In this document: one piece after another, positions 34,045-42,278 of the stretch
How positions within the stretch are numbered: the stretch's first letter is position 1
Layout of the letters: each line of letters starts with the position of its first letter
Program-made: the position numbers and the translations under genes
Notes under the pieces: model-generated
Seen by the model: only the letters and a program-made list of their open reading frames with translations
Databases searched by the model: none
Told to the model about the DNA's origin: nothing
Assembly (NCBI GenBank): GCA_012729725.1
Contig: JAAYCO010000148.1
Location: forward strand, 1 to 45,291
Origin: Planctomycetota bacterium
GTDB taxonomy: Bacteria; Planctomycetota; Phycisphaerae; SM23-33
Direction of reading: 5' to 3'
DNA length: 45,291 bases

Positions 34045-36003
34045 TTATATAAGGTCCATGAGGCTTTTCACCGTGTTGTCCACGGTGCTTATGTACTTTG
34101 CCAGAGACTGGAACATTCTCTCGTACACGATCAGTTGAGCCGCCTGCTCGTTTATATCTACGCCGCTCATAATGTCGCGCTGGCTTTCAAGCTGCTGAAG
34201 CAGGCTATCAAGCGTTTCCTTGCGCACGGTTCTAATCTGAACCTGCTGCCCGAGTCTGGTGACCATCTGCTGATAGAAGTCTTGGGCGGACTTGCTGCCC
34301 AAGCTCGCTGGTCTAAGAAACTCCACGTCGGCAAGCTTGCTGATGTTGACGTTGTCGCTGCCGTTGATGCCCGTCGCCAGTTTGTCGGGGTTGGCCAGGA
34401 TATCTTCATTAATTTGCATATCGCTCGCGCCAGTGCCCCTGAAAAGCACGTTCATCCCCGCAGCCGACAGAAAGCCGCTGGAATCCGAGCTGCCCACTGC
34501 AAGCACAGTGAACTGCTCGTCGAGTTTAAGATCGCCCATCGAGAAGGCAATGCTGATACCTTTGTCGATTTCTAGCGCATCCCCGGCGGCGTAACCCTCT
34601 CCAACACTGAGCGTCTTGACGAGGTTGCCTTCACCATCCTTGACGGACAGCAGGACTGTTCCCGCGCCAACATCGCCGGCATCGGTTACTTTCACAGTGT
34701 ATGTTTGTGTTGCGCCGGTATAAACGCCTGTGATTGTTGGACTGCTTGCGCCGGTGAACGTGCTGGTGGTTGGCTCCGACAACAAGGCGGGGCTGAAGTC
34801 GAACTTGTACGCCCCATCTGACTCTATGCGAAGTGCGGCCCCGGCGACTGAGGCGGTCAACGGTTGATCGCCGCTTATTCGCAGAGCGTTTATCTTATCT
34901 GCGATGGTCTGAAAAGTATCCGTCGCCGGATTTACCGACACGGCATGTCGCGTCTGGTCGCCTGTTACGGTATCAGTTATGCGGACATAGAACGTGCCTG
35001 CGGTGACGCCTTTCATGCCGCTGAGCACCGTCGATGCGACGGGGGTTCCCGCCAAACTGGCAAACGATCCGGCGGAACCGATGCCCTGGACATGCAGCTT
35101 GTTGATCTCGGACATAATGGTAGTCGCGAGGTCTTCGATGTTGTCTCGCACGTCAGCAAGCAGACTGTTCTTCAGTTCGATCAGCGCGCCGAGTTTTCCG
35201 CCGCTGACCTCGGTCTGGAGGTAATTGGCGCCTTGCACCGAGAACCCGAGTTTGCCGTCCTCGCCGGTCGCCACTTCCAGATGAGTGGTGCTGCCGCTGG
35301 TGATAAGCGGGGTTCCCCAGGCAATCACGCTTTGAGTAGCGTTCTGGAGGTCGTTGGGGTTCGTCTGTAAAGGAATCAGCTCGGCCAGCTCGACCATCGC
35401 CTGATCCCGACGGTCCATCAACAGGTTGCCGTTCGAGCCCCTGGTTATAGCGCCCTGCACCTCGGTGTTCAATTGGGCGATTTCATCGACAAGACTGTTA
35501 ATGCTGTTAGCAACATTCTGCGCTTCAAGCAGAATTTGATGGTCAAGCTCCTGAAGGAACGAGTCCATATTCCTAAATTCGCCCGCAAGGCCTGACGCGG
35601 CCCAGATGGCCTGTTCCTGAAGCGACCTGCTGTCCGGCTGGGCGGCAAGCTGGCGCAGCGAGTTGAAGAAGCTGGTCAACGACAGCATCAGCCCCTGATT
35701 TTCGAGGTTTCCCAGCGATTGCTCGATTGTTTGAAGCGTCATCAGTTCCTGCGCCAACTGCCCGCTGAGCGACGACTGCTTTACGATCTGGCTTTCCAGC
35801 AGCACGTCGATGGACCTGTGGACGCCGTCGACTTTGGCGCCGCCAGCCATACTCGAATTGTTTGTATCGAAGGTGACGGGCTGAATCTTTATCGTCTGGC
35901 GGTGATAGCCCGCCGTGGAGACGTTGGCAATGTTCGTGCCAATAATCTCGATTGCTCTCTGCGCGACGTTCAGGCCGGTGAGGCCAATTTCATAGTTGGC
36001 CAT
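34045..36003 (-). CDS. flgK: Flagellar hook-associated protein FlgK
   Basis: FlgK (HAP1) sits between hook and FlgL. It has 652 residues. The N-terminal YEIGLTGLNVAQRAIEIIGTNIANVSTAGYHRQ is the axial-protein rod motif, cited in part: NIANVSTAGYHRQ at about 26-38. The region to about 330 is helical. The middle is a threonine-rich beta region. The C-terminus INEQAAQLIVYERMFQSLAKY ending near VKSLMDLI is the second axial helix. GGAG 7-8 nt before the ATG at 36003 selects the start. The stop of flgN lies 1 nt upstream, so the genes are coupled. Confidence 0.93.
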   Translation of the reverse strand: MANYEIGLTGLNVAQRAIEIIGTNIANVSTAGYHRQTIKIQPVTFDTNNSSMAGGAKVDGVHRSIDVLLESQIVKQSSLSGQLAQELMTLQTIEQSLGNLENQGLMLSLTSFFNSLRQLAAQPDSRSLQEQAIWAASGLAGEFRNMDSFLQELDHQILLEAQNVANSINSLVDEIAQLNTEVQGAITRGSNGNLLMDRRDQAMVELAELIPLQTNPNDLQNATQSVIAWGTPLITSGSTTHLEVATGEDGKLGFSVQGANYLQTEVSGGKLGALIELKNSLLADVRDNIEDLATTIMSEINKLHVQGIGSAGSFASLAGTPVASTVLSGMKGVTAGTFYVRITDTVTGDQTRHAVSVNPATDTFQTIADKINALRISGDQPLTASVAGAALRIESDGAYKFDFSPALLSEPTTSTFTGASSPTITGVYTGATQTYTVKVTDAGDVGAGTVLLSVKDGEGNLVKTLSVGEGYAAGDALEIDKGISIAFSMGDLKLDEQFTVLAVGSSDSSGFLSAAGMNVLFRGTGASDMQINEDILANPDKLATGINGSDNVNISKLADVEFLRPASLGSKSAQDFYQQMVTRLGQQVQIRTVRKETLDSLLQQLESQRDIMSGVDINEQAAQLIVYERMFQSLAKYISTVDNTVKSLMDLI

Positions 36004-36004
36004 G

Positions 36005-36523
36005 CTACTGCTCCGTGTCCAGGTTGGCGTCGTGCGTCTGCCAGTTTTCAGTTCCAGCTGCGCCATAAACCGTGACGGACTGCCCTCGCGGCATGACGCA
36101 TTCGAGCATAAGACTGTTGAGCCTGCGGCATTCGCCCAGCAGCAATGCCGCCTCCATGTGCTTTTGTCTTAGCCGGTCCACCAGCGATGTGAGGCTTTCT
36201 CTCCGCTGGGAGAGGGCGAGCGCCTGTGACGGATCGAGGCGTTCCATTATCCTTGCCAGGCGGCAGTCCTGCTGACGACAGCCCAGGGCGTCCCCAAGGC
36301 GCCGGCAGGCATCGGAGAGCCGCCCGTCGGTCCTGACGTTAATCAGTGCTGATGTGTCCATCGCGCTGAGCAACTGCTCGAGCGCTGCGTCGTCCCCCGC
36401 CAGAAGCGCCGATGACATGTCATCAAGCTGCTGGCATCGCGACGCCAGACGCCGGGCCTCGTCGTCAAGTTCGCAAAGCAGCGCATCCACGAGCGAGTTG
36501 ATATTCCGATTGGACAAAATCAT
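36005..36523 (-). CDS. flgN: FlgN-like flagellar export chaperone
   Basis: A 172-residue, mostly helical cytosolic protein with no catalytic motif. Position directly before flgK and flgL, size, and the helical Leu/Arg/Glu-rich pattern (LVDALLCELDDEARRLASRC, then QQLDDMSSALLAGDDAALEQLL) fit FlgN, which binds the C-termini of FlgK and FlgL before their export. It overlaps the upstream flgJ stop by 4 bp and its own stop is 1 nt from flgK. Sequence identity to characterised FlgN is not obvious by eye, so the call rests largely on context. Confidence 0.75.
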   Translation of the reverse strand: MILSNRNINSLVDALLCELDDEARRLASRCQQLDDMSSALLAGDDAALEQLLSAMDTSALINVRTDGRLSDACRRLGDALGCRQQDCRLARIMERLDPSQALALSQRRESLTSLVDRLRQKHMEAALLLGECRRLNSLMLECVMPRGQSVTVYGAAGTENWQTHDANLDTEQ

Positions 36524-36897
36524 CGAAGTAACTCCATTGCGCCGTCAGTATGCGACTGCCCTTGCGAGTCTTTCATGCTGTTGTAGATTTCTTTCCACAG
36601 GCCCATCCCGCCCTTGTCGGCCATGTCCTGGGCCAAGTGCAACCAGAAGATGCCCTGAACCTGCTGAGTCATTGGTCCCGAGAGCAGGCTGTCGTGGTCC
36701 ACCGTGTTTGACATCTCTTGCATCAACCGGTGCAGCAGCAATGCTTCGAAATCTCTGGCCGCCTTGCGCAGCTTAGCGTCATCCCCGCTTCCCTCCTTGG
36801 CGGCGGAAAGCACCGCGGATTCCATGTTTTGCACCATCGCCTCGCCGGCGGCGGCGCTGCTATTGGCGGAAATCGAGGATATGAAGTCCATGCTCAT
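36520..36897 (-). CDS. flgJ: Rod-binding protein FlgJ, N-terminal-domain only
   Basis: The 125-residue protein contains the FlgJ rod-binding domain, seen in LRKAARDFEALLLHRLMQEMSNTV at about 43-66 and WLHLAQDMADKGGMGLWKEIY at about 85-105. In enteric bacteria FlgJ also has a C-terminal muramidase domain, which is absent here. Such single-domain FlgJ proteins are common outside the gamma-proteobacteria, and a separate peptidoglycan hydrolase would do the cell-wall opening. It acts as a scaffold for the rod in the periplasm. The gene lies between flgI (stop 5 bp upstream) and flgN (4-bp overlap). Confidence 0.86.
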   Translation of the reverse strand: MSMDFISSISANSSAAAGEAMVQNMESAVLSAAKEGSGDDAKLRKAARDFEALLLHRLMQEMSNTVDHDSLLSGPMTQQVQGIFWLHLAQDMADKGGMGLWKEIYNSMKDSQGQSHTDGAMELLR

Positions 36898-36902
36898 AGT
36901 TA

Positions 36903-37997
36903 TCAGATAATCTTCAATGTCGCCTGGAGCGCGCCTGCCTGGCGCAGAGCCTGGAATATGGCGATCATATCCCTGGGCGTCATGCCCATTGCATTAAGCA
37001 CCTGTGCAAGCTGGGCAACCGAGGCCTGGGGGATAAGCACAAGCTGGGCTGCGTCTTCACGGGCGCTGATTTCGGTCCTGTGCGTTTTCTCAGTGGTTCC
37101 GCCCTTGCTGAAAGCCTGGGGCTGAGAGACGTAATCTTTCTCTTCCGTGACGATCGATAGATTGCCGTGGCAGATTGCCACGCTTGAAATGGTGACCTTT
37201 TCACCAACAATGATCGTTCCTGTTCGCTCGTTAATGACCACGACCGCCGGCTGGTCAACCTGCACCTCGAGCATTGTGATGCGGTCGATGAAGGTTGACA
37301 GGTCTCGCCTGGACATTCGCGGGGGCACGCATACCTGTATGCTGCTTGAATCCAAGGCGGCGGCCACGCCCGAGTAATGCTGGTTGATAGCATCGGCGAC
37401 GCGCTGGGCAGTGCCGAAGTCGCCGTTTTTGAGCACCAGAGTCAGCGAGTTGTTTTCAACGATGACGGCCAGTTCTTCACGCTCAATCGTGGCGCCTTCA
37501 GGTATTCTGCCGACCGTCGTGTGATTCACCGAGACGCTGGCGTTCTGCCCGCCGGCGGAGAAGCCGGCAACCGATATCGGCCCCTGCGCCACGGCGTACA
37601 CCTGCCCGTCGGCAGCCATCAGCGGCGTCATCAATAGCGTTCCGCCCTGAAGGCTTGAAGTGTCGCCGATGGCGGAGACGGTAACGTCAACTTTGGAACC
37701 CGCCGGGCCAAACGGCGGCAACTCGGCGGTAACAATCACGCTGGCTATGTTCTTGCTGGAAAGATCGGCGGGACTAAGCACCAGTCCGTTGCGGCGAAGC
37801 AGGTTTGTGATTGCCTGCTTGCTGGCGGGCGAATCGTCACCGGTTCCATTGAGTCCGATCACGAGCCCGTACGCCCACAGCGGGTTTCCGCGCACCCCCT
37901 TGATGTCGGCAATGTCTTTAATGCGCACCTGGGCGGCGAGAGGCGCACAGGCGCCCAGTACTATCGTCGCCGCCAGAAGCAATGCCAGTTTCTTCAT
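36903..37997 (-). CDS. flgI: Flagellar P-ring protein FlgI
   Basis: FlgI forms the peptidoglycan-layer ring of the basal body. The 364-residue protein starts with a signal peptide (KKLALLLAATIVLGACAPLAAQ, cleavage near 23) and continues with the conserved RIKDIADIKGVRGNPLWAYGLVIGLNGTGDDS. Further on are VTAELPPFGPAGSKVDVTVSAIGD and the C-terminal PRDMIAIFQALRQAGALQATL. The start at 37997 is preceded by GGAGAAGG about 6 nt upstream. Presence of FlgI with FlgH implies a flagellum crossing an outer membrane. It lies 14 bp after the flgH stop. Confidence 0.95.
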   Translation of the reverse strand: MKKLALLLAATIVLGACAPLAAQVRIKDIADIKGVRGNPLWAYGLVIGLNGTGDDSPASKQAITNLLRRNGLVLSPADLSSKNIASVIVTAELPPFGPAGSKVDVTVSAIGDTSSLQGGTLLMTPLMAADGQVYAVAQGPISVAGFSAGGQNASVSVNHTTVGRIPEGATIEREELAVIVENNSLTLVLKNGDFGTAQRVADAINQHYSGVAAALDSSSIQVCVPPRMSRRDLSTFIDRITMLEVQVDQPAVVVINERTGTIIVGEKVTISSVAICHGNLSIVTEEKDYVSQPQAFSKGGTTEKTHRTEISAREDAAQLVLIPQASVAQLAQVLNAMGMTPRDMIAIFQALRQAGALQATLKII

Positions 37998-38011
37998 CAA
38001 CCTTCTCCGGA

Positions 38012-38638
38012 CTACCACGGACTGAGGAAGTTAAGCACACGAGACAGCCAGCCGGGATTCGTGAATTCCCGCTCCTGGCCCATCAGCTTAACGTTGATCT
38101 GAAAGTTGGCGATCATGTCGCTGGATACGGTGTTGGCGAACGATACGTCGCTTGGGCGAACGATGCCGCTGACTTCAACTACATGCTTGTCGCGATCCAC
38201 AACCCGCTCACGTCGTCCCACCACAACCAGATTTCCGTTGGGCAGGATGTCGTGAACAGTCACCGTCACCCGATCAGACAGCAGGCGGTTGGTGTCGTAA
38301 TCGGCCTTGCCGTCGAACTTGGTTTCTGCGTCGGTGGCTATGTCGATCGTTGGCAGTTGCAGAATCCGCCGCCACAGGTTGCCGAATATGTTGCCCGGCT
38401 CGGCGGTGCCGCTGACATTTGCGGAGCGGGAAGCTTTCTTTTCAAGGGTGCGATTGGTGGCGTTGGTCGCTCGTGTGGTTTCTGAAATGAGAATCGTCAG
38501 ATTGTCGCCAATGGCCCGAGCAGTGTCATCTGCGTACATGCCTCGTGAGCTGCAATTCGCACGCGCCCAGATGCTGGCCGCGGACGCTTGGGCGGCAAAG
38601 CAGAACAAAATGGCGGCTGCCTGCATCAACCTGGTCAT
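38012..38638 (-). CDS. flgH: Flagellar L-ring protein FlgH
   Basis: FlgH makes the outer-membrane ring. The 208-residue protein has an N-terminal signal (MTRLMQAAAILFCFAAQASA). Its core has GDNLTILISETTRATNATNRT, VTVHDILPNGNLVVVGRRERVV and VVEVSGIVRPSDVSFANTVSSD, all typical of FlgH. Unlike most homologues no lipobox is evident: the only Cys near the signal (C13 in ILFC) is too early, and C29 follows no hydrophobic run. So it may be a soluble periplasmic type rather than a lipoprotein. The start overlaps the flgA stop by 4 bp. Confidence 0.9.
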   Translation of the reverse strand: MTRLMQAAAILFCFAAQASAASIWARANCSSRGMYADDTARAIGDNLTILISETTRATNATNRTLEKKASRSANVSGTAEPGNIFGNLWRRILQLPTIDIATDAETKFDGKADYDTNRLLSDRVTVTVHDILPNGNLVVVGRRERVVDRDKHVVEVSGIVRPSDVSFANTVSSDMIANFQINVKLMGQEREFTNPGWLSRVLNFLSPW

Positions 38639-39639
38639 GATCGCTCCTCTACTACCGGTTCAACCGTGCCGTCGCTTTCCACCTTGGCAGTGACCACTCT
38701 TTTGGTGTCTGTATTCTGGACGCGAATGAGTTCTCCGGTCTTTCCGTCCTGAAGCGCTATTCCCAAAGCGGATATCGTGAAGCCCGGACGGCTTACCTTC
38801 ATCACCACGCTCTGATTTCGCCGTACAAGCGTTGCGGGCTGGGGCGCCTTGAGCACCCTGGGGTGGATTATGCTTCCTTGCGGCACGGCCGCCGCCGACA
38901 CAAGCCCAAATGGATGCCGCCAATCCGGGTCTGCCGGGCCGGCGCCGGTTGTCGCGCGTATCTGGGCATTCTGTGGCGTGATCGTCTCGCCTGGGAGGAT
39001 TTCACGCAGTGCGACTGTCTCATATCTCGGCAGATGAACGGAGAACACCAGCCGCTTGGACCCTAAGTCGCATGATTCTCCCGCGGCAATCACGTTGACG
39101 ATAATCTGGTTGTTGCTCTCGCTTACAAGATTGGCCCGCATCGTTATCTCGCCTTGGCCGCCGGGAAGCAGCCACTCATCAAGGCGAGTCTGCAGTTCGT
39201 ACGTACCGCCTGTCGGCAGCGGGCGAAGCTTGGCAAGAAGATCCTCGGCGCATCTCACGATGGCGCCAGGCTGGATCAGCCGCTCATTTCGCGTAATGCC
39301 GACAGTGTCCGAACCGGTGAAGCTAACTTTTGACGACGATATTCCGTTCGCCACGAGGCGGCTGAGGATTACCTTGCGGTCAAACCTGATCTGTTCTCCT
39401 GGTAGCGGGCACCTGCCCATCCCGATTTGGGATGCGTGCGCAACCATCGCCGTGTCTTCGCCCTGAATCACAGCGATTCCGCCAAGTTTTACATCGGCCC
39501 CAGCCTGCACCTGAATGGTGCGAGGTATGTATATCTTCAACACCTGCTGCTGGCTGGCAAGCAGGGCGGAAGGCAATACGCAGATGGCCACGGCGATGAT
39601 CGGTAGCTTCCGGAAATTCATGCTAATTCTGTTGCGCAT
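38635..39639 (-). CDS. flgA: Flagellar P-ring assembly chaperone FlgA
   Basis: A 334-residue protein with an N-terminal signal (MNFRKLPIIAVAICVLPSALLAS, after 6 leading residues). Its C-terminal SAF-like domain resembles FlgA, the periplasmic chaperone of P-ring assembly: ALREILPGETITPQNAQ, AAVPQGSIIHPRVL, VVMKVSRPGFTISALGIALQDGKTGELIRVQNTDTKRVVTAKV (spanning about 280-322, cited for location). The N-terminal half has an extra beta domain with unknown role. Enteric FlgA is about 220 residues, so this is longer. GAGG 8 nt before the ATG supports 39639. Placed between flgG and flgH, as in many non-enteric operons. Confidence 0.85.
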   Translation of the reverse strand: MRNRISMNFRKLPIIAVAICVLPSALLASQQQVLKIYIPRTIQVQAGADVKLGGIAVIQGEDTAMVAHASQIGMGRCPLPGEQIRFDRKVILSRLVANGISSSKVSFTGSDTVGITRNERLIQPGAIVRCAEDLLAKLRPLPTGGTYELQTRLDEWLLPGGQGEITMRANLVSESNNQIIVNVIAAGESCDLGSKRLVFSVHLPRYETVALREILPGETITPQNAQIRATTGAGPADPDWRHPFGLVSAAAVPQGSIIHPRVLKAPQPATLVRRNQSVVMKVSRPGFTISALGIALQDGKTGELIRVQNTDTKRVVTAKVESDGTVEPVVEERS

Positions 39640-39656
39640 GATCGCGTCCTCAAGGA

Positions 39657-40424
39657 TTATCCGATCAGTCTGTTGGTTGTGGTTAACATCTCGTCGCCGG
39701 CCTTGATGGCTCGGGAGTTGATTTCATAGGCCCGCTGTGCGGTAATCAGGTTTACCAGTTCGGTAACCATCTGGACGTTTGATTTCTCAAGCAGGCCCTG
39801 CTGAATCGCGCCAAAACCGCTTTCTCCGGCGGTGCCACTGATCGGAGCGCCGCTGGAGGGCGTTTCACTGAATAGATTTCTTCCCTCGCTCGTCAGGCCC
39901 GATGCATTCGCAAACCTCACAAGCGCTATCGTGCCCACGCTGGTGGCCGTGTTGCTTGAGCCGCTGAAGACCGTAATCTCTCCATCGGAGTTAATGGTGA
40001 TGGACCTGGCGTCGCTGGGAATGGTTATTACGGGCTCGATCGGAAGACCTGATGAAGTGCACAGCCTGCCCTGGGCGTCGATGCGCAGCGAACCGTCGCG
40101 GGTGTAGTAGGTCTTATCGGTGCCTGTTACGCTAAGAAAGCCGTCGCCCTGAATAGCGATGTCCAGCGAGCGGTTGGTGTTGTCCATTTCGCCGGGGCTG
40201 AACACTTTCAGCGTGCCCGCCGCCCGAACGCCGCTACCGATTTCAAACCCGCTGGGCACGTTCTCATCTGGTTCCTGGAGTTTGATGTACATCAAATCCT
40301 GGAAGTCGATCTGGCTCTTCTTGAAGCCCGGCGTGTTGATGTTCGCCAAGTTGTTGGCGATGGTGTCCACCACCATCTGCTGGGCGGTCATGCCGGTGGC
40401 TGCGGTTGAGAAGGCCCTTAACAT
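39657..40424 (-). CDS. flgG: Flagellar distal rod protein FlgG
   Basis: FlgG builds the distal rod. The 255 residues are near the usual 260. N-terminal MLRAFSTAATGMTAQQMVVD and NNLANINTPGFKKSQ are the rod-type axial motif (about 1-36). C-terminal VQMVTELVNLITAQRAYEIN and DEMLTTTNRLI are the matching closing helix. Between them lies DIAIQGDGFLSV and YYTRDGSLRID. AGGAG 7 nt before the ATG marks the start. It lies 12 bp downstream of flgF. Confidence 0.95.
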   Translation of the reverse strand: MLRAFSTAATGMTAQQMVVDTIANNLANINTPGFKKSQIDFQDLMYIKLQEPDENVPSGFEIGSGVRAAGTLKVFSPGEMDNTNRSLDIAIQGDGFLSVTGTDKTYYTRDGSLRIDAQGRLCTSSGLPIEPVITIPSDARSITINSDGEITVFSGSSNTATSVGTIALVRFANASGLTSEGRNLFSETPSSGAPISGTAGESGFGAIQQGLLEKSNVQMVTELVNLITAQRAYEINSRAIKAGDEMLTTTNRLIG

Positions 40425-40436
40425 ATGTTGCTCCTA

Positions 40437-41141
40437 TCATGCCATTGCCACCGACAGGAGCGACTTGAGTTTGTCGTCCTGCGCGGTGATGGTTTTGCTG
40501 TTCGCCTCGTACATGCGTGTGACCGTTATCAGCCCAACCAGTTCTTCGACTGTACTGACGTTGGATGCTTCCTGGTGCCCCTGAATTACTGAAGACTCTT
40601 CCGCGTCCTCTGGTTCGACATTCCTGGGGGCGCTGAAGGCGCCGCCGCCGGCAGGGACAAGAACCTGCATGTTTTCAAACGTGACAACTTTCACCTTGCC
40701 CACTGGCAGGCCCATGGCCAGGATATTGCCTTCCGGGTCGATACTGATGTCTTCGTCGCCTGCCTGTGTTGGGATTGTTATCGGGCCGCTCTCGCCTTGA
40801 AGCAGCCAGCCCGAACCGTTAACTAGTTGGCCCGAAGCATTAGGTCGAAACGTGCCATTGCGGGTGTAAGAGGGACCGTTTGGACCTTCTACGACAAAGA
40901 AGCCATCGCCGTTGATGGCCATGTCCAGAGCCCTACCGGTTTGAACAAGCGCGCCCTGCGTAAAGTCGATGAAAGGAGACGCCTTGACGGTAGCCTGCGA
41001 CCGGCGAAGCACCTGCGAGAAGGCTGTGCGTTTGGCCTTGTAACCAACAGTGCTAGCGTTTGCCAGGTTCTGGGTGATGGCGCGATACTGTTCGCCCATG
41101 GCGTCAATGCTTGAGGCGGTCGGGCCTATGGACATACTCAT
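40437..41141 (-). CDS. flgF: Flagellar proximal rod protein FlgF
   Basis: FlgF is a rod protein adjoining FlgG. The 234-residue protein has the axial motif ITQNLANASTVGYKAKR (about 22-38), the DMAINGDGFFVVEGPNGPSY core and the C-terminal VEELVGLITVTRMYEANSKTI helix. It is called FlgF rather than FlgG because it lies just before the better FlgG and is slightly shorter. The start overlaps the stop of the PilZ-domain gene by 4 bp (ATGA). Confidence 0.88.
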   Translation of the reverse strand: MSMSIGPTASSIDAMGEQYRAITQNLANASTVGYKAKRTAFSQVLRRSQATVKASPFIDFTQGALVQTGRALDMAINGDGFFVVEGPNGPSYTRNGTFRPNASGQLVNGSGWLLQGESGPITIPTQAGDEDISIDPEGNILAMGLPVGKVKVVTFENMQVLVPAGGGAFSAPRNVEPEDAEESSVIQGHQEASNVSTVEELVGLITVTRMYEANSKTITAQDDKLKSLLSVAMA

Positions 41142-42265
41142 TGACGTGCACTCCCTGAAGCGGCAGGTTCATTGCTTTCCGCCCGCCAGTTCTTTATCTT
41201 GCCCGCTGCTGATGTCTGGCGGGCCAATTCACTTAGTTCCTGCGGCTTGAGATCTATCAGTTCAACAACCACCGAGACCCTGCTGTTGCCGAGCATGCGC
41301 ACGCGCCTGACCCTGCCCACGCCCTGCACGACTGATCCGCCCGCAAGCTCGACTATCGCAATCGCCTTGCGGCCAACTTCCGTCTGCAGAATCGACTCGA
41401 ACAAAAGGCCCGGCCCGGCAATTTCGGTGAGCGTCGCCGGCACAAATCGCAGCGGGGCGATTCCGTTGTCCCCTGCAAAGAACTCGAGGTCCGCCAGCAG
41501 CGCCTGATGCCGCACGGGAACTCGTGGGAAACGCCTGCGATTGACGAATCTGATGTTCTCGCAATGCATCAGATGCACCGAATCCCGCGTCTGGACGCAT
41601 ACCTTGCTATCGAACTCCCACACGCAGCCCATGTTGGAGTAATGCACGACCACCGGCGTTTCAGGGGCAATGTCAGCCGGAGCGCGAAGCTCAACGACAA
41701 TCACTTCATCCTGCACTTCACGAATCGTCGCCACGTGCTCGTCGCCTTCGGCCGTGGTGAAGGAGCAAACGGATCCTTCTATTACCTGTCTGCTGGTGAC
41801 CGACGAGCCTGCTCGCGCGCCAAGAGCCTGAAAACCCAGTTTCTGACAAAGGGCGTTTATCATACCCGCTACACGGGCCTGTTTTTCGGCGGGCATCGAC
41901 GATACTCGCTGGCCCTTCATCATGCTTCCGGAGCCCTGCACAAAAGCCTGCTCCATGGTGAAGATCGCTTCAATGGCATGAAGCCCGGCCAGGCGGGCGA
42001 TGCACGCCAGCAGATTCTGCTCGGCCTGGTTAAGGCCAAGCCGCTGCGCCTGTTCCTGGAACGATGCTCCAGCCTGCGCCTTGCGCCTCATGCGAACATG
42101 CATGACCAACAAGATGCATGCCGCCAGCAATGCCGCGGACGCAGCCGAGTACAGAAGCACGTTTAGGACAATCCCTGGCACCGTATCCGAACTCCAATCC
42201 TTCATGGCCTCAAAGCGTTCTCTGGGCGTCAGCACCTGCGATACAATTGTCAGCCAGTGCGTCAT
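41138..42265 (-). CDS. Membrane-anchored PilZ-domain protein (YcgR-like) within the flagellar operon
   Basis: The 375-residue protein has a membrane helix at about 31-57 and a cytosolic helical region (about 60-160). A YcgR-N-like beta domain (about 160-240) follows, then a PilZ domain (about 242-340) beginning NRRRFPRVPV. The arginine motif (RRRFPR, 243-248) fits c-di-GMP binding. The second motif, usually D/N-x-S-x-x-G, reads TEIAGPG (E281, A283, G286), so binding may be altered or lost. YcgR-type proteins slow the flagellar motor when c-di-GMP is high. Membrane anchoring and location between flgE and flgF suggest a motor or basal-body regulator in this lineage. It overlaps flgF by 4 bp. 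Confidence 0.72.
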   Translation of the reverse strand: MTHWLTIVSQVLTPRERFEAMKDWSSDTVPGIVLNVLLYSAASAALLAACILLVMHVRMRRKAQAGASFQEQAQRLGLNQAEQNLLACIARLAGLHAIEAIFTMEQAFVQGSGSMMKGQRVSSMPAEKQARVAGMINALCQKLGFQALGARAGSSVTSRQVIEGSVCSFTTAEGDEHVATIREVQDEVIVVELRAPADIAPETPVVVHYSNMGCVWEFDSKVCVQTRDSVHLMHCENIRFVNRRRFPRVPVRHQALLADLEFFAGDNGIAPLRFVPATLTEIAGPGLLFESILQTEVGRKAIAIVELAGGSVVQGVGRVRRVRMLGNSRVSVVVELIDLKPQELSELARQTSAAGKIKNWRAESNEPAASGSARQ

Positions 42266-42278
42266 CTCAGTGGCGGTT

